Source: Pseudomonas yamanorum
GTDB lineage: Bacteria > Pseudomonadota > Gammaproteobacteria > Pseudomonadales > Pseudomonadaceae
Reading direction: 5' to 3'
DNA: 64,000 bases
Assembly (NCBI RefSeq): GCF_900105735.1
Contig: NZ_LT629793.1
Span: 5,704,001-5,768,000, forward strand
The notes beneath the pieces are model-generated. The model was given only the letters and a program-made list of their open reading frames with translations. It was not told where the DNA came from and searched no databases. Positions 1-9,194 of this stretch are shown here, piece after piece; within the stretch, counting starts at the first letter, position 1; each line of letters opens with the position of its first letter. Both the position numbers and the translations under genes were made by a program.

Positions 1-574
1 TGTGCGGGTCCTTGAACAGGCGGATGGTCTTGATTCGGGTGCCGTCCCGTTCGGCGCGAAAACTCAGGGCGCCCTTGGTGGCGTAGTGTTCGTGCTCGCT
101 GGTCAGTACCTCCTGGCCAGGGTGGATCACCAGGCCGTTGTAGATCAGGCCGATGCCCTCGGTGGTGCTGCCGGTCAACGCGATCTGAGGTGTCTGGACT
201 CCCAGATAGCGCGCCGCCCAGGCCCGGGAGTCATCTTCGTGGCGCCAGATGTTGAGGTAGTCCATCTCTTCGGCGGGGTTGCGGTCGATGCGGTCCCGGT
301 GGGCGGCAATATCATCGCGCACCATACGAGGGTGCGAAGTGATCAGGAAACCGGCGAGGTGAGTCCAATCGGTATCGATGTTGAACTGACCCCGTACCTG
401 CTGCCAGTCGTCCGGGGTTGCCGGGCGAGTGCTACCGGTTATGGCGGCGGCCCCGTCCGTTCTGGCAGTTGCCGAGACGCAGCCCTGCAATTGCAGTCCG
501 GCGGCCAGCAGGCCGGCTTTCTTGAGGAAACTTCTTCGATCGTCCACGGCGGGTTTTCCTGGTTGCGAATTCAT
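1..574 (-). CDS. pvdN: PvdN, pyoverdine-maturing PLP-dependent aminotransferase (C-terminal part outside window)
   Basis: Reading the minus strand from the ATG at 572-574 gives 191 open codons running off the left edge. The N-terminus carries a twin-arginine signal (RRSFLKKAG followed by a hydrophobic stretch), then a class V aminotransferase N-terminal region including TGSTTEGIGLIYNGL. In the PvdN family this enzyme works in the periplasm and converts the glutamate side chain of pyoverdine to succinamide. Its ATG overlaps the pvdM stop (ATGA, 571-574), so the two are probably translationally coupled and share the PvdS box upstream of pvdM. The PLP lysine lies beyond the edge. Identity rests on family features plus the pvdM/pvdP neighbours. 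Confidence 0.85.
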   Translation of the reverse strand, partial: MNSQPGKPAVDDRRSFLKKAGLLAAGLQLQGCVSATARTDGAAAITGSTRPATPDDWQQVRGQFNIDTDWTHLAGFLITSHPRMVRDDIAAHRDRIDRNPAEEMDYLNIWRHEDDSRAWAARYLGVQTPQIALTGSTTEGIGLIYNGLVIHPGQEVLTSEHEHYATKGALSFRAERDGTRIKTIRLFKDPH

Positions 575-1947
575 GGTTGGGTCGCTGGGTTGGACGCTTG
601 CCCGGGTTTGGCCGCCAGGGCTTGTACCTGGCCCCATACTCGCAGGAAGTTGCCGCCCCAGAGCTTGGCGATATCGGCCTCGGAGTAACCGCGCTGGATC
701 AGTTCGGCGGTGACATTGCGGATCTCGCTGACGTCCTTGAAACCTTTGAGGCCGCCACCGTCGTTGAAGTCCGAGCTGATGCCGACGTGGTCGATGCCGA
801 TTTTCTTCACGGTGTAGTCGATGGCGTCAGCGAAGTCCTTGAGGGTTGCCAGCGGCTCGTCATCCAGGGTCGAGTACAAGCCTTTTGCGTATGCGCCAAA
901 GCGCTGCTCGGGCCACACGGCAATTACCGGGTCACCGGGCATCAAGGCCATGGCGAGGTTGGGCAGGGGTGGCAGGTCGAACTTGGCGCGAAGGGTATTG
1001 AGCTTGTCCTGGGTGCCCTGGCTCAGCGGCTTGAGGTAGGCCGGAAAGGCAACTACCTGGACCACGCCACCACTGTTCTTGATCAGTTGCAGTTCCTTGT
1101 CGCTGAGGTTGCGCGGGATGTCGACGATGCCCCGTGGTGCCGAGTGCGAGGCAACCATCGGTGCCCGGCTCAGTTGGCTCACCTGAACCAGGGCCTTGGT
1201 GGACATTTGCGACACGTCGATGATCACACCCAGGTCGTTGAGGCGCTTGACTGCCTGTTTCCCGATCTCGGAGAGGCCGTCCAGGGCGTCCGGCGAGTCG
1301 TTGAAAAATGGCAGTGGTCGCGAGGAATCGGCCCATTCGTTGTTGCCGATATAGCTGAAGCCGAACATGCGCATGCCCCGGGCGGTCCACAGGTCCAGCT
1401 GGTTCAGGTCGTTGCCCAGTGGGTAGGCGTTGAGCATGCTGATGAAGATCGCAAACTTGCCCTCGCCATGCAGGCGGCGGAAATCGTCGGGTGTGTAGGC
1501 AATGCCGACCCGCTCGGGGAAGTCGCGCACCATGGCGCTGATGATTTTGTAGCGTACTTCCTGTTCGTTGCGCGCGCCGTCGACGAAGCCGGCGGTGGGC
1601 TTGTGCGGCGCGTTGGGGCCGTTCCAGATTTCCGGCCAGCCAAAGATCGTCAAGGCGGCTCCCGACAGGCGTCCGCGTGCGGCCTTGATCAGGTCGAACT
1701 GATCGCCGCCGTCTTTATCGGCTTCATTTCCTGCGGTGCCGAATGTCACCGGTAAAGTGATGTGGCTATCGAACGAAATGATCCGGTCTTGCAGCTCATC
1801 GGCTTGCTTCATGACTTTGACAGGGTACCCGGGGTTGTTCCTGAACCCGTAGTCCCAGACGAAAAAGCCGGCAGCGGCGGTCACGGCCAATGCCAGGGGC
1901 AGGCCTAGGTAGAGAGCCTTTTTCGAACGAGGTTTTTTCATTGCCAT
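571..1947 (-). CDS. pvdM: PvdM, dipeptidase-fold protein of periplasmic pyoverdine maturation
   Basis: This is a 458-residue protein of the renal/membrane dipeptidase family with an N-terminal membrane anchor or signal (ALYLGLPLALAVTAAAGFFV). PvdM is known to be needed for oxidation of ferribactin by PvdP in the periplasm. The reading frame stays open to 2040, but a PvdS promoter lies inside that extension (2004-2027), so translation must begin at ATG 1947, or at ATG 1941, which has GAG six bases upstream. The dipeptidase landmarks FDSHITLP, NNEWADSS, SHSAPRG and IPRN are recognisable. However, the positions matching zinc ligands Asp22, Glu125 and His198 of renal dipeptidase are Thr64, Asn173 and Gln247, so ordinary dipeptidase activity is doubtful. 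First gene of the pvdMN operon. Confidence 0.88.
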   Translation of the reverse strand: MAMKKPRSKKALYLGLPLALAVTAAAGFFVWDYGFRNNPGYPVKVMKQADELQDRIISFDSHITLPVTFGTAGNEADKDGGDQFDLIKAARGRLSGAALTIFGWPEIWNGPNAPHKPTAGFVDGARNEQEVRYKIISAMVRDFPERVGIAYTPDDFRRLHGEGKFAIFISMLNAYPLGNDLNQLDLWTARGMRMFGFSYIGNNEWADSSRPLPFFNDSPDALDGLSEIGKQAVKRLNDLGVIIDVSQMSTKALVQVSQLSRAPMVASHSAPRGIVDIPRNLSDKELQLIKNSGGVVQVVAFPAYLKPLSQGTQDKLNTLRAKFDLPPLPNLAMALMPGDPVIAVWPEQRFGAYAKGLYSTLDDEPLATLKDFADAIDYTVKKIGIDHVGISSDFNDGGGLKGFKDVSEIRNVTAELIQRGYSEADIAKLWGGNFLRVWGQVQALAAKPGQASNPATQP

Positions 1948-2003
1948 CTCAGTCAGGTTCGCCTTCGAAGTGCAGGCACCGGGGCCTTTGCTATCTGGGA
2001 AGA

Positions 2004-2027
2004 ACGAGTCGGGGCGATGGAAATTTA
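2004..2027 (-). promoter_or_regulatory. PvdS iron-starvation box for pvdMN
   Basis: On the minus strand the site reads TAAAT, 16 bases, CGT, which is the extracytoplasmic sigma PvdS promoter pattern. It lies 57 bp upstream of the pvdM start. Confidence 0.8.
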
Positions 2028-2056
2028 GGCTCCCCAACACGCGGTCACGGTGGCGC

Positions 2057-2080
2057 TAAATTTTGCCGTGCAACAAACGT
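2057..2080 (+). promoter_or_regulatory. PvdS iron-starvation box for pvdP
   Basis: TAAAT at 2057-2061 and CGT at 2078-2080 are separated by exactly 16 bases, 60 bp upstream of pvdP. It is back-to-back with the pvdMN box. Confidence 0.82.
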
Positions 2081-2139
2081 TCTAGCTTGGATAAAGCCGG
2101 CTTCATGGCTGACACGCTTGATGGTTAACAGGTAGGGCA

Positions 2140-3765
2140 ATGACGATTTCTCGACGATGGTTCCTCGCGGGCCTGGCGCTGACCGGTGCCGCCGTTCCTG
2201 CAGCTTATTACGGGCATCGTGAGCTTACGCGCGTGGACGAGCCGATCACGCCAGGTGAGGCCACCGTCGATCTGGCGACGCTTGCGGGGCAGCAGCTTGC
2301 CAACAACCTGAGGGGGGTCTGGGACGTTCGATTCGAAGGGCGCGATGCGGGCCTGGCCGGCTTGCCCCTTGACGGTTTACAGCTGTTTCTCGATGTCGCG
2401 CATCGTGGTCGTGGCTTGCGCGGTTTTCTCGACACTGCGCAGGGCTTGCGGGCCGACGCTCAGCCGCGCTATCGGGTGGTTGGCGACCTGGTGCCGGCAA
2501 ACCCGGCGCAGGTTCGCTGGCGCCTGGTCAATCGCGACAGCGCCGGGGGCGTGCCGGACTATGAGTTCATTGTGACCCTGGACGAAGTCTGGGCCGATTT
2601 CGGCAATGCCGGCAGCGGCACCCTCAGCGGCGTGATAATGGACCTGCATCGTCCACTGATGCTTGCGGAGAGCGAGAACCGTTTTATCGCCATCAAGCGC
2701 ACATTCCCCGAAGCTCGCGAGCGTATTGGCCTGAATCCGACGTTGCTGGCATGGCTGATCGCTCCGGAGCATCGGCTATTCCATCAGTTGTGGCATGCCT
2801 CGCGGGACAAGTGGCATACCTTGTCCGAAGAAAAGCGCGGTGCCCTTCGAGGCATCGGCTGGCAGCCTGGTCCACGCGACCAGGAGCGTGACGCCCGTGG
2901 TCCACGCAAGGATCGCAACGGATCAGGCGTCGACTTTTTTTTCATGCATCGGCACATGCTCACTACCGCGAGATCAATGCAGGATCTCCCGTCGTGGCCG
3001 AGTTTTCCGATGCCTCAGCCCGAGCTGGAGCGTGATCGCCAGGGCTTTGCGCGGTATTTCGACAACCATGATGGCTTTGCCTTGCCGCCGACCTGGATGG
3101 CCGAGGGTGATGATGAATACACCCAGTGGGTCAGCGACATCAAAGCCGCCGAGACCTATCACAGTAACTTCCAGGTCTGGGAGTCGCAGTATCGGGACCC
3201 TCGTTATCTTTCGACATTGAGCCTTGGGCAGTTTGGTTCGGAAATTGAACTGGGCTTGCACGACTGGTTACACATGCGCTGGGCGTCGGTACCCCGTGAT
3301 CCTTCCAATGGTGCGCCGGTACCGATGGCACGTGATCCGGCGGACTTTTCCGCGCGCTGGTTCCGGCCTGAGAACGATTTTCTCGGCGACCCGTTTTCAT
3401 CCCATGTCAGCCCGGTGTTCTGGCATTTCCACGGCTGGATTGATGATCGTGTGGAAGACTGGTTCCGCGCCCACGAGCGCTTTCACCCCGGGGAAGTTAC
3501 GCGGATGGAAGTCAATGGCGTGCCGTGGTTTGCCCAGGGACGTTGGGTTGACGTGGGTGATCCGTGGCTGGGCCCGGTGACCCATGGTTGCAGTACGACA
3601 CCGGGCCTGCAGGCCGGCAAGTCGATGGAAATGGACCCAGAGACCATGAAGCTCGCGCTGCGCATTACCTTTGGTGATGAAAAAAACCTGGGGAACCTGT
3701 TCAAGCGTGTTCCGAAACGACCCTGGTACGCCCGGCACCTGAAGCTCACGCAGCGGTTGCTCTGA
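2140..3765 (+). CDS. pvdP: PvdP, periplasmic tyrosinase of pyoverdine chromophore formation
   Basis: A 541-residue copper oxidase. Residues 1-25 are a Tat signal (SRRWFLAGLALTGAAVPAA). Histidines typical of a binuclear type-3 copper site are visible: H270 and H272 in MHRHML, H374 and H378 in LHDWLHMRW, and H422, H429 and H431 in the HVSP-WHFHGW segment. PvdP oxidises ferribactin to dihydropyoverdine in the periplasm. It is transcribed alone from its own PvdS box, divergently from pvdMN. Length and architecture fit known PvdP proteins. Confidence 0.92.
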   Translation: MTISRRWFLAGLALTGAAVPAAYYGHRELTRVDEPITPGEATVDLATLAGQQLANNLRGVWDVRFEGRDAGLAGLPLDGLQLFLDVAHRGRGLRGFLDTAQGLRADAQPRYRVVGDLVPANPAQVRWRLVNRDSAGGVPDYEFIVTLDEVWADFGNAGSGTLSGVIMDLHRPLMLAESENRFIAIKRTFPEARERIGLNPTLLAWLIAPEHRLFHQLWHASRDKWHTLSEEKRGALRGIGWQPGPRDQERDARGPRKDRNGSGVDFFFMHRHMLTTARSMQDLPSWPSFPMPQPELERDRQGFARYFDNHDGFALPPTWMAEGDDEYTQWVSDIKAAETYHSNFQVWESQYRDPRYLSTLSLGQFGSEIELGLHDWLHMRWASVPRDPSNGAPVPMARDPADFSARWFRPENDFLGDPFSSHVSPVFWHFHGWIDDRVEDWFRAHERFHPGEVTRMEVNGVPWFAQGRWVDVGDPWLGPVTHGCSTTPGLQAGKSMEMDPETMKLALRITFGDEKNLGNLFKRVPKRPWYARHLKLTQRLL

Positions 3766-3773
3766 TCTGCACA

Positions 3774-3796
3774 GGGTGGGCGCGCGGATCCCACCC
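3774..3796. terminator. Hairpin between convergent pvdP and opmQ
   Basis: Perfect 7-bp GC arms GGGTGGG and CCCACCC with a 9-base loop lie between the two convergent stop codons. No T-run follows on either side, so a bidirectional terminator role is only likely. Confidence 0.4.
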
Positions 3797-3811
3797 GATG
3801 ATCCTCCGGTA

Positions 3812-5227
3812 CTAACGGTTGCTGCTCAGCTCCGTCGGTACCGTCCACCCACCCCCCAAGGCTTTGTACAGCCCGATGCTGGCTTGCACGCGGGATAAGC
3901 GCAGTTGCACATTGAGGTCCTGGGCTGCGTAAAGCGTGCGTTGGGTCTCAAGCACGGTCAGCAAGTCCTCCGCGCCCGCCTGGTAGCGGTTCTGGGCAAT
4001 ATCGAAGGCGATCTGCGCCTGGTTCAGTTCTTCCTGTTGCCATTGTCGCTGCTGGTCGATACCGCGAATGTCGGTCAGTGCGCGTTCGACATCGGCAAAG
4101 CCGTTGATGATCGCCCCGCGATAGTTGTAAAGCAGCTCTTCCTGACGGGCGCTGGCCTTGTCGCGCTCAGCGCTCAGGCGTCCGTTGTTGAAGATTGGCG
4201 CCACCAGCCCGGCTGTCAGGTTATAGAAAGGGCTGCGCAGGATGTCTGAGGCGGTGCTGGCGCCCGAGCCGAGGTTTGCGCTTAAGGTCACGGTGGGCAG
4301 CATGGCTGCCCGGGCGACGGTAACATCAGCCTGGGCCGCGGCGAGCTGGGCTTCGGCCCGGGCAATGTCCGGGCGGCGACTGAGTAGTTCACTGGGCAGG
4401 CCGGCACCGATGCTCGGCCAGTTCAGTTGATTGAGGTCTTTGCTTTCCAGCGTCAGGTTTTGCACCGGTTGGCCGAGCAGGGCGGCCAGGGTGATCAGGG
4501 CCCCCTCAGCTTGTTGCTGTACCAGTGGCAGTTGGCGTTGTTGGGCGGCTACCAGGCTTTTCTGTTGCGCCAACTCAAGGGTGGTGGCGCTCCCGGCGTC
4601 ATGTCGAGTCTGCACCAGCTTCAGGACGGCTTGTGCATTGGCCAGGTTAAGCGCCGCAATTCGGCTGCGTTCGCGCAGCGACAAGGTTTGGGCATACGTA
4701 TCGGCGACGCTGCCGAGCAGGGTCAGCTCCACGGTGACCCGGTCGAATTCGCTGGCGCGCACGCCCAGCACAGCGCTGTCAAAGGCGGCGCGACGGCCGC
4801 CCCAGAAGTCGACTTCATAGCTGGCGCTTAAGGTCGCATCGAAATAGTCCACGGCCTTGTTGTCATCCGTGGCATCGAGTTGGCTGTAGCCTTTGCCTCG
4901 CAGGAGTTTTTCGCGGCTGGCATTCAGCGCGCCCTTCAGTTCTGGCAGCAGCGGGCCGCCGGCGATGGCCGCACCAGCCTGGGCTTGGCGAACGCGTGCG
5001 ACGGCGGCTGCCAGATCGAAGCTGGTGCTGCGTGCCTGTGCGATGATGCGGTCCAGTTCCGGGCTACCAAAAGTGGTCCACCATTGGGCGCTCTGCAGGG
5101 CCGTGCCTTGAGTGCTCGGCGAATGCCAATTGTCAGGGGCTTGCACCCCGTTCTGCGCTGGCGGCACTGTGGCCGAACAAGCACTGAGCAACAGGCAAAG
5201 GGAAAACAGGTGCAGGGGCGTTTTCAT
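3812..5227 (-). CDS. opmQ: OpmQ, outer-membrane channel of the PvdRT-OpmQ pyoverdine efflux pump
   Basis: An outer-membrane factor of the TolC/OprM (NodT) type with a lipoprotein signal MKTPLHLFSLCLLLSACSA. The paired alpha-hairpin repeats, with motifs such as LSRRPDIARAEAQL and NNGRLSAERDKA, are clear. It is the last gene of pvdR-pvdT-opmQ. In P. aeruginosa this pump recycles and secretes pyoverdine. The ATG at 5227 is preferred because it opens directly on the lipoprotein signal; an in-frame GTG at 5242 would overlap the pvdT stop by 8 bp. Confidence 0.87.
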   Translation of the reverse strand: MKTPLHLFSLCLLLSACSATVPPAQNGVQAPDNWHSPSTQGTALQSAQWWTTFGSPELDRIIAQARSTSFDLAAAVARVRQAQAGAAIAGGPLLPELKGALNASREKLLRGKGYSQLDATDDNKAVDYFDATLSASYEVDFWGGRRAAFDSAVLGVRASEFDRVTVELTLLGSVADTYAQTLSLRERSRIAALNLANAQAVLKLVQTRHDAGSATTLELAQQKSLVAAQQRQLPLVQQQAEGALITLAALLGQPVQNLTLESKDLNQLNWPSIGAGLPSELLSRRPDIARAEAQLAAAQADVTVARAAMLPTVTLSANLGSGASTASDILRSPFYNLTAGLVAPIFNNGRLSAERDKASARQEELLYNYRGAIINGFADVERALTDIRGIDQQRQWQQEELNQAQIAFDIAQNRYQAGAEDLLTVLETQRTLYAAQDLNVQLRLSRVQASIGLYKALGGGWTVPTELSSNR

Positions 5228-5234
5228 CGTTTGA

Positions 5235-7208
5235 TCATTCACTGGTCAGTGCCGTTACTGGGTCGAGCCGGGCAGCCTTGCGGGCCGGCATGTAGCCGAA
5301 GACAACGCCGGTCACCAGCGCACAGGCAAAAGCGCCGAGTACCGCCAGCCCGGTGAAGGCCACCGCTACCTCGCTGAGAATCAGAATGCCGCCCACCAGC
5401 AAGGCGAGGCCGATGCCGGCTATCCCGCCGACGACCGAGAGCATCACGGCTTCGGTCAGGAACTGGCGCAGGATGTCTCGCTGGCGAGCGCCGGTGGCCA
5501 TGCGAATGCCGATTTCACGCGTGCGTTCGCGTACCGTCATCAGCATGATGTTCATCACCCCGATACCGCCCACCAGCAAGGAAATCGCGGCAATCGAGCC
5601 TAGCATCAACGACAGGGTATTCTGGGTCCTGGCCTCGGCCTGGATCATCGCGGCATTATTGGTCAGTTCAAAGTCACGCTTGCCACCGTGCAGGCGCAGC
5701 ATCAGTTGCTCGATGGCTCGTTCTGTCTGTTTGACATTGCGTGCGTCGGCGGCGGCGATGACCACGTACTCAGGCGTGTGGGTGGCGAACAACCGAAAGC
5801 TGGCTGCCGAGTAGGGCACCACAATACGTTCATCGCTGTCTTGTTCGCCGGAGCTTGCGCCCTTGCCGGCGAGCACACCTACGACCTGAAATGGCACGTT
5901 CTCGATCAAGATGTATTGGCCTATGGGGTTGGCCACATCCTTGAGGACTTTTTCCCGGACTTTCTTGCCGATCACTGCCACCGCGGTCCCGGCGTCGACA
6001 TCGGCCTGGGTGAAAAAACTGCCCTGGACCACCGGCCAGTTGAAAATGGCCGAAAAATCCACCCCGTTGCCACCGGTGTACATCACATGGTCGACATTGC
6101 CGTAACGCACCATGGTCTCGCGGCCGTTGATGGGCATTATCATCTTGACCTGGGGCAGGGTGGCCAGGGCGGCAACGTCGTCCAGGGTCACTTGCCCTTC
6201 GGGTGCGCGCGGGGTGGCGGCGTAACCACCCAGGTAAATGATGTTCGAGCCGAACGCGCCCATTTGTGCCATGACCTGACGCTTGCTGCCTTCACCCACC
6301 GCCAGCATGACCACCACGGAGGCAACACCGATGATGATGCCGAGCAGGGTCAGGGCGGTGCGGAAGCGGTTGATCCACATCACCCGCCACGCGGCTTTGA
6401 CCGCGTCCAGCAATTCGCCTTTCCAGGCGCCGCTGGCCTCGCTGCCGTCGCTCAGGCGTCGGCGCAGGTCAATGGCCTGAAGGGCGCCTGGGTTGGCTGA
6501 GTGCTGCACGCCGGGATTGTCGGCGGCGCTGTCGCTGATGATCAGGCCGTCGCGGATCTCGATGATGCGCTTGGCGCGCGCGGCGACTTCGCGGTCGTGG
6601 GTAATCAGGATGACGACGTGGCCCTGGCTCGCCAGTTCATCGAGCAGTGTCATGACCTCGGCGCCGCTGTGGCTGTCGAGGGCCCCCGTCGGTTCATCGG
6701 CGAGAATGATATGGCCGCCGTTCATCAGCGCCCTTGCAATCGAAACCCGTTGTTGCTGGCCGCCGGAGAGTTGGTGTGGGCGGTTGCCAGTCCGCTCGCC
6801 GAGCCCCAGGCGTTCGAGCAGCGCATAGGCTCGGGCATGCCGCTCGGCCACCGGGGTACCGGCATAGATCGCGGGCATCTCGACGTTTTCCTGGGCAGAG
6901 CCCGAGGGGATCAGGTGGTAGCCCTGAAACACGAACCCAAATGCCTCGCGGCGCAGCCAGGCCAGTTCATCGCTGTCCAGCTGGGCGACATTTTCCCCGG
7001 CGAACAGGTAGTCGCCTGATGTGGGCCGATCAAGGCACCCGAGGATATTCATCAGGGTCGACTTTCCGGAGCCGGAAGCGCCTACGATGGCGACGAATTC
7101 CCCGGCGTGGATCGACATGTCGATCCCCCGGAGTACCTCGACCAGCGGGCTGTCGTCACCACCATAGGATTTACGAATGTCGCGCAGATCGATCAGAGGC
7201 GTGCGCAT
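5235..7208 (-). CDS. pvdT: PvdT, MacB-type ABC transporter ATPase/permease for pyoverdine
   Basis: A 657-residue fusion. The N-terminal ABC ATPase has GASGSGKST (Walker A), LSGGQQQRV (signature) and [11 protein letters not shown] (Walker B). After a linker come the first membrane helix (about residues 275-300), a large periplasmic MacB domain and three C-terminal helices. That layout is diagnostic of MacB proteins. It energises the tripartite PvdRT-OpmQ pump. pvdR stops immediately before it with no intervening base. Confidence 0.9.
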   Translation of the reverse strand: MRTPLIDLRDIRKSYGGDDSPLVEVLRGIDMSIHAGEFVAIVGASGSGKSTLMNILGCLDRPTSGDYLFAGENVAQLDSDELAWLRREAFGFVFQGYHLIPSGSAQENVEMPAIYAGTPVAERHARAYALLERLGLGERTGNRPHQLSGGQQQRVSIARALMNGGHIILADEPTGALDSHSGAEVMTLLDELASQGHVVILITHDREVAARAKRIIEIRDGLIISDSAADNPGVQHSANPGALQAIDLRRRLSDGSEASGAWKGELLDAVKAAWRVMWINRFRTALTLLGIIIGVASVVVMLAVGEGSKRQVMAQMGAFGSNIIYLGGYAATPRAPEGQVTLDDVAALATLPQVKMIMPINGRETMVRYGNVDHVMYTGGNGVDFSAIFNWPVVQGSFFTQADVDAGTAVAVIGKKVREKVLKDVANPIGQYILIENVPFQVVGVLAGKGASSGEQDSDERIVVPYSAASFRLFATHTPEYVVIAAADARNVKQTERAIEQLMLRLHGGKRDFELTNNAAMIQAEARTQNTLSLMLGSIAAISLLVGGIGVMNIMLMTVRERTREIGIRMATGARQRDILRQFLTEAVMLSVVGGIAGIGLALLVGGILILSEVAVAFTGLAVLGAFACALVTGVVFGYMPARKAARLDPVTALTSE

Positions 7209-8375
7209 TCAACCCCCTGCGCCGTCAGCAGGACCGATCAGCAGATGGTCGCCGTCATTCAAGCCGTCGAGAATCTGCACCCGCAGCCGGTCACTGATGC
7301 CGGTGCGCACCTCGCGCGTCTGGATCGTGCCGTCGCTGGCGACTACGCGCACTTGTGGCCGATCGGCTTGCTGGCCGTCCTGCAGAGCGGCGATGGGAGC
7401 GGTCAGCACGTTGCGCGCCTCGTTGGCGACAAAGAACACTTGGGTGGTCATCTCTGCCATCAAGGCGTGGTCAGCGTTGTCGACGTCCAGTAGAACCGTG
7501 TACAGCACCACCACGCCGCCCTTGCCTTTGCCTGATGGGTTTGCGCCGCCTTTGCTGCTTTGGTCCAGTGGTTTGGGGGGCACCGGCAGTATCTGGCGTA
7601 CCGAGCTTTTCCAGCGCCGCGTGCCGCCGCTCAGGGTGGTGAAGTAAGCGTTCATGCCAGGTTTGACGTGACCGATGTCGGCCTCGGAGACCTCGGCCCA
7701 GACCGTCATGGGCGATAGCTTGGCGATTCGCAATATCAGCGGCGTTTGTTGCTGGGCATTGAGGGTTTGGCCCTCTCGGGCATCCACTGCGACCACGGTG
7801 CCGGACATCGGCGCATAAATGCGTGTGTAGCCCAGTTCTGCTTCGTCACTGCGCAAGCTCGCCTGGGCCTGGCGGATCTGCGCCTGAAACATCGCGATAC
7901 GCGCCTGGGTGGCGCGCACCTCGGCACGGGCGGTCTGCACGTCCTCTTCGCGGGTCGCACCCCCGTTGGCAAGTGTCTGTTGGCGGCGGTATTTCTGCTG
8001 TGCCAGGTCGTGCAGGGCTTGTTGTTCTTGCAACTGGGCCTTGAGGTTCTCTATGGAGAAGCGCCCGGCGTCAAGTTTGGCTTTTTGTGTAGAGGGGTCG
8101 ATTTCCACCAGCAGTTGGCCTTCCTTGACCTCGCTGCCGACTTCGACGTGGATCTTTTGTATCTGCCCGGACGCTTGCGCCCCGACATCCACGTAGCGTC
8201 GTGGTTGCAGGGTGCCCAAGGCTGTCACACTACTTTCTATGTCGGCTCGACTGACTTCAACGGTGGCGAGGTTGTCCCGGCCCGGCGGAACGAATTGCCA
8301 GGCAGTGAAGCCGACAACGGGAATCAGGCAAAGCGATACAAGCAGAGCACGGCGGGTCTGTCGGGGACGTTTCAT
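7209..8375 (-). CDS. pvdR: PvdR, MacA-type periplasmic adaptor of the pyoverdine efflux pump
   Basis: A 388-residue membrane fusion protein: an N-terminal membrane anchor (LLVSLCLIPVVGFTAWQF), a biotinyl-lipoyl half (VDVGAQASGQIQKIHVEVG), a long coiled-coil hairpin (about residues 95-180), the second lipoyl half and beta-barrel domains. First gene of the pvdRT-opmQ operon, read from the PvdS box at 8484-8507. The stop codon is directly abutted by the pvdT start. Confidence 0.88.
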   Translation of the reverse strand: MKRPRQTRRALLVSLCLIPVVGFTAWQFVPPGRDNLATVEVSRADIESSVTALGTLQPRRYVDVGAQASGQIQKIHVEVGSEVKEGQLLVEIDPSTQKAKLDAGRFSIENLKAQLQEQQALHDLAQQKYRRQQTLANGGATREEDVQTARAEVRATQARIAMFQAQIRQAQASLRSDEAELGYTRIYAPMSGTVVAVDAREGQTLNAQQQTPLILRIAKLSPMTVWAEVSEADIGHVKPGMNAYFTTLSGGTRRWKSSVRQILPVPPKPLDQSSKGGANPSGKGKGGVVVLYTVLLDVDNADHALMAEMTTQVFFVANEARNVLTAPIAALQDGQQADRPQVRVVASDGTIQTREVRTGISDRLRVQILDGLNDGDHLLIGPADGAGG

Positions 8376-8483
8376 GCAGTATTCCGGCCAATGGAAATCG
8401 GCCCGTGGTTCAGGATGCGGTCAAAACAGGGCCGCAGCGCAAAACTGCCTCTTAGGCGGCAGGCACGGGAAACTGTCCATTAA

Positions 8484-8507
8484 ACGGTGCAGCGGCATGG
8501 GAATTTA
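8484..8507 (-). promoter_or_regulatory. PvdS iron-starvation box for pvdRT-opmQ
   Basis: The minus strand reads TAAAT, 16 bases, CGT, about 110 bp upstream of the pvdR start. The spacing is identical to the other three boxes in the window. Confidence 0.72.
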
Positions 8508-8578
8508 AGTGAAGACACATAGGGTTACAGGTATAGCAGCAAGAAAAACTTTCCGACAAATCCATGGGGCGCTTTAAA

Positions 8579-8601
8579 TCTATATGAGAACTACTATAAA
8601 T
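8579..8601 (+). promoter_or_regulatory. Candidate Fur box upstream of fpvI
   Basis: The AT-rich stretch containing ATGAGAACTACTAT matches roughly 10 of 19 positions of the Fur consensus. Fur repression is expected for fpvI by analogy with P. aeruginosa, but the match is imperfect. Confidence 0.35.
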
Positions 8602-8698
8602 TACGCACCTTCGCACTTGCCATCATCGTGCCGCCATCGTATCAGCGAGGCGTTCGATATGGCGTAACGACAAACCGCCCTCCAGGCGGTTGGGAGTC

Positions 8699-9181
8699 AT
8701 GTTGGAAAACTACTATCGCGAGCTGGTGTGTTTCCTTAACGCCAAGCTAGGCAACCGTCAGGTGGCCGAAGATGTGGTGCATGACGCTTATGTACGGGTA
8801 CTGGCGCGTGCCAGTACGACTCCGATTGAGCAGCCGCGGGCGTTTTTGTATCGCACGGCGCTTAATCTGGTGATCGACGGTCACCGGCGCAACGCCTTGC
8901 GCCAGGATGAGCCACTGGAAGTGCTCGACAGCGAAGAGCGTTACTGTACGACGTCACCTCATAACAGCCACGATCACGGTCAGCGCCTGGACATGCTCGA
9001 GCGTGCCCTGGCCGAGCTACCGGTGCTGTGCCGCGACAGCTTCCTGCTGCGCAAGCTGGAGGGGCTGTCCCATGTGCAAATCGCCGAGCGCCTGAATATT
9101 TCCCGCGCGCTGGTGGAAAAACATATCGTCAATGCCATGAAGCATTGCCGGGTGCGCATGCGTGAGTGGGATGCGCACTGA
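8699..9181 (+). CDS. fpvI: FpvI-type ECF sigma factor of iron/pyoverdine signalling
   Basis: A 160-residue ECF sigma factor of the FecI-like group. Region 2 is at residues about 5-70 (ENYYRELVCFLNAKLGNRQVAEDVVHDAYVRVL) and region 4 at about 105-155 (LPVLCRDSFLLRKLEGLSHVQIAERLNISRALVEKHI). The length is close to P. aeruginosa FpvI (159), which drives the ferripyoverdine receptor gene fpvA. The ATG at 8699 is chosen over the in-frame TTG at 8690. Its place between pvdR and pvdA supports the call, but no anti-sigma FpvR or receptor gene lies in the window. Another FecI-type factor is possible. Confidence 0.72.
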   Translation: MLENYYRELVCFLNAKLGNRQVAEDVVHDAYVRVLARASTTPIEQPRAFLYRTALNLVIDGHRRNALRQDEPLEVLDSEERYCTTSPHNSHDHGQRLDMLERALAELPVLCRDSFLLRKLEGLSHVQIAERLNISRALVEKHIVNAMKHCRVRMREWDAH

Positions 9182-9194
9182 TTCCAGCGGTAGC

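Larger units (their letters stand above)
8376..8698. other. Intergenic region between divergent pvdR and fpvI
   Basis: About 320 bp without a gene. It holds a minus-strand PvdS box (8484-8507) for pvdR and an AT-rich Fur-box-like stretch near 8579-8601 facing fpvI. I see no other structure. Confidence 0.7.

Noticed and set aside
2..688. Plus-strand open frame at the left edge
   Set aside because: It is antisense to pvdN and pvdM, which have clear signal peptides and family motifs on the other strand.
3774..3796. Idea that this hairpin is a classical intrinsic terminator
   Set aside because: The stem is good, but no T-run follows on either strand, so only a low-confidence terminator is listed.
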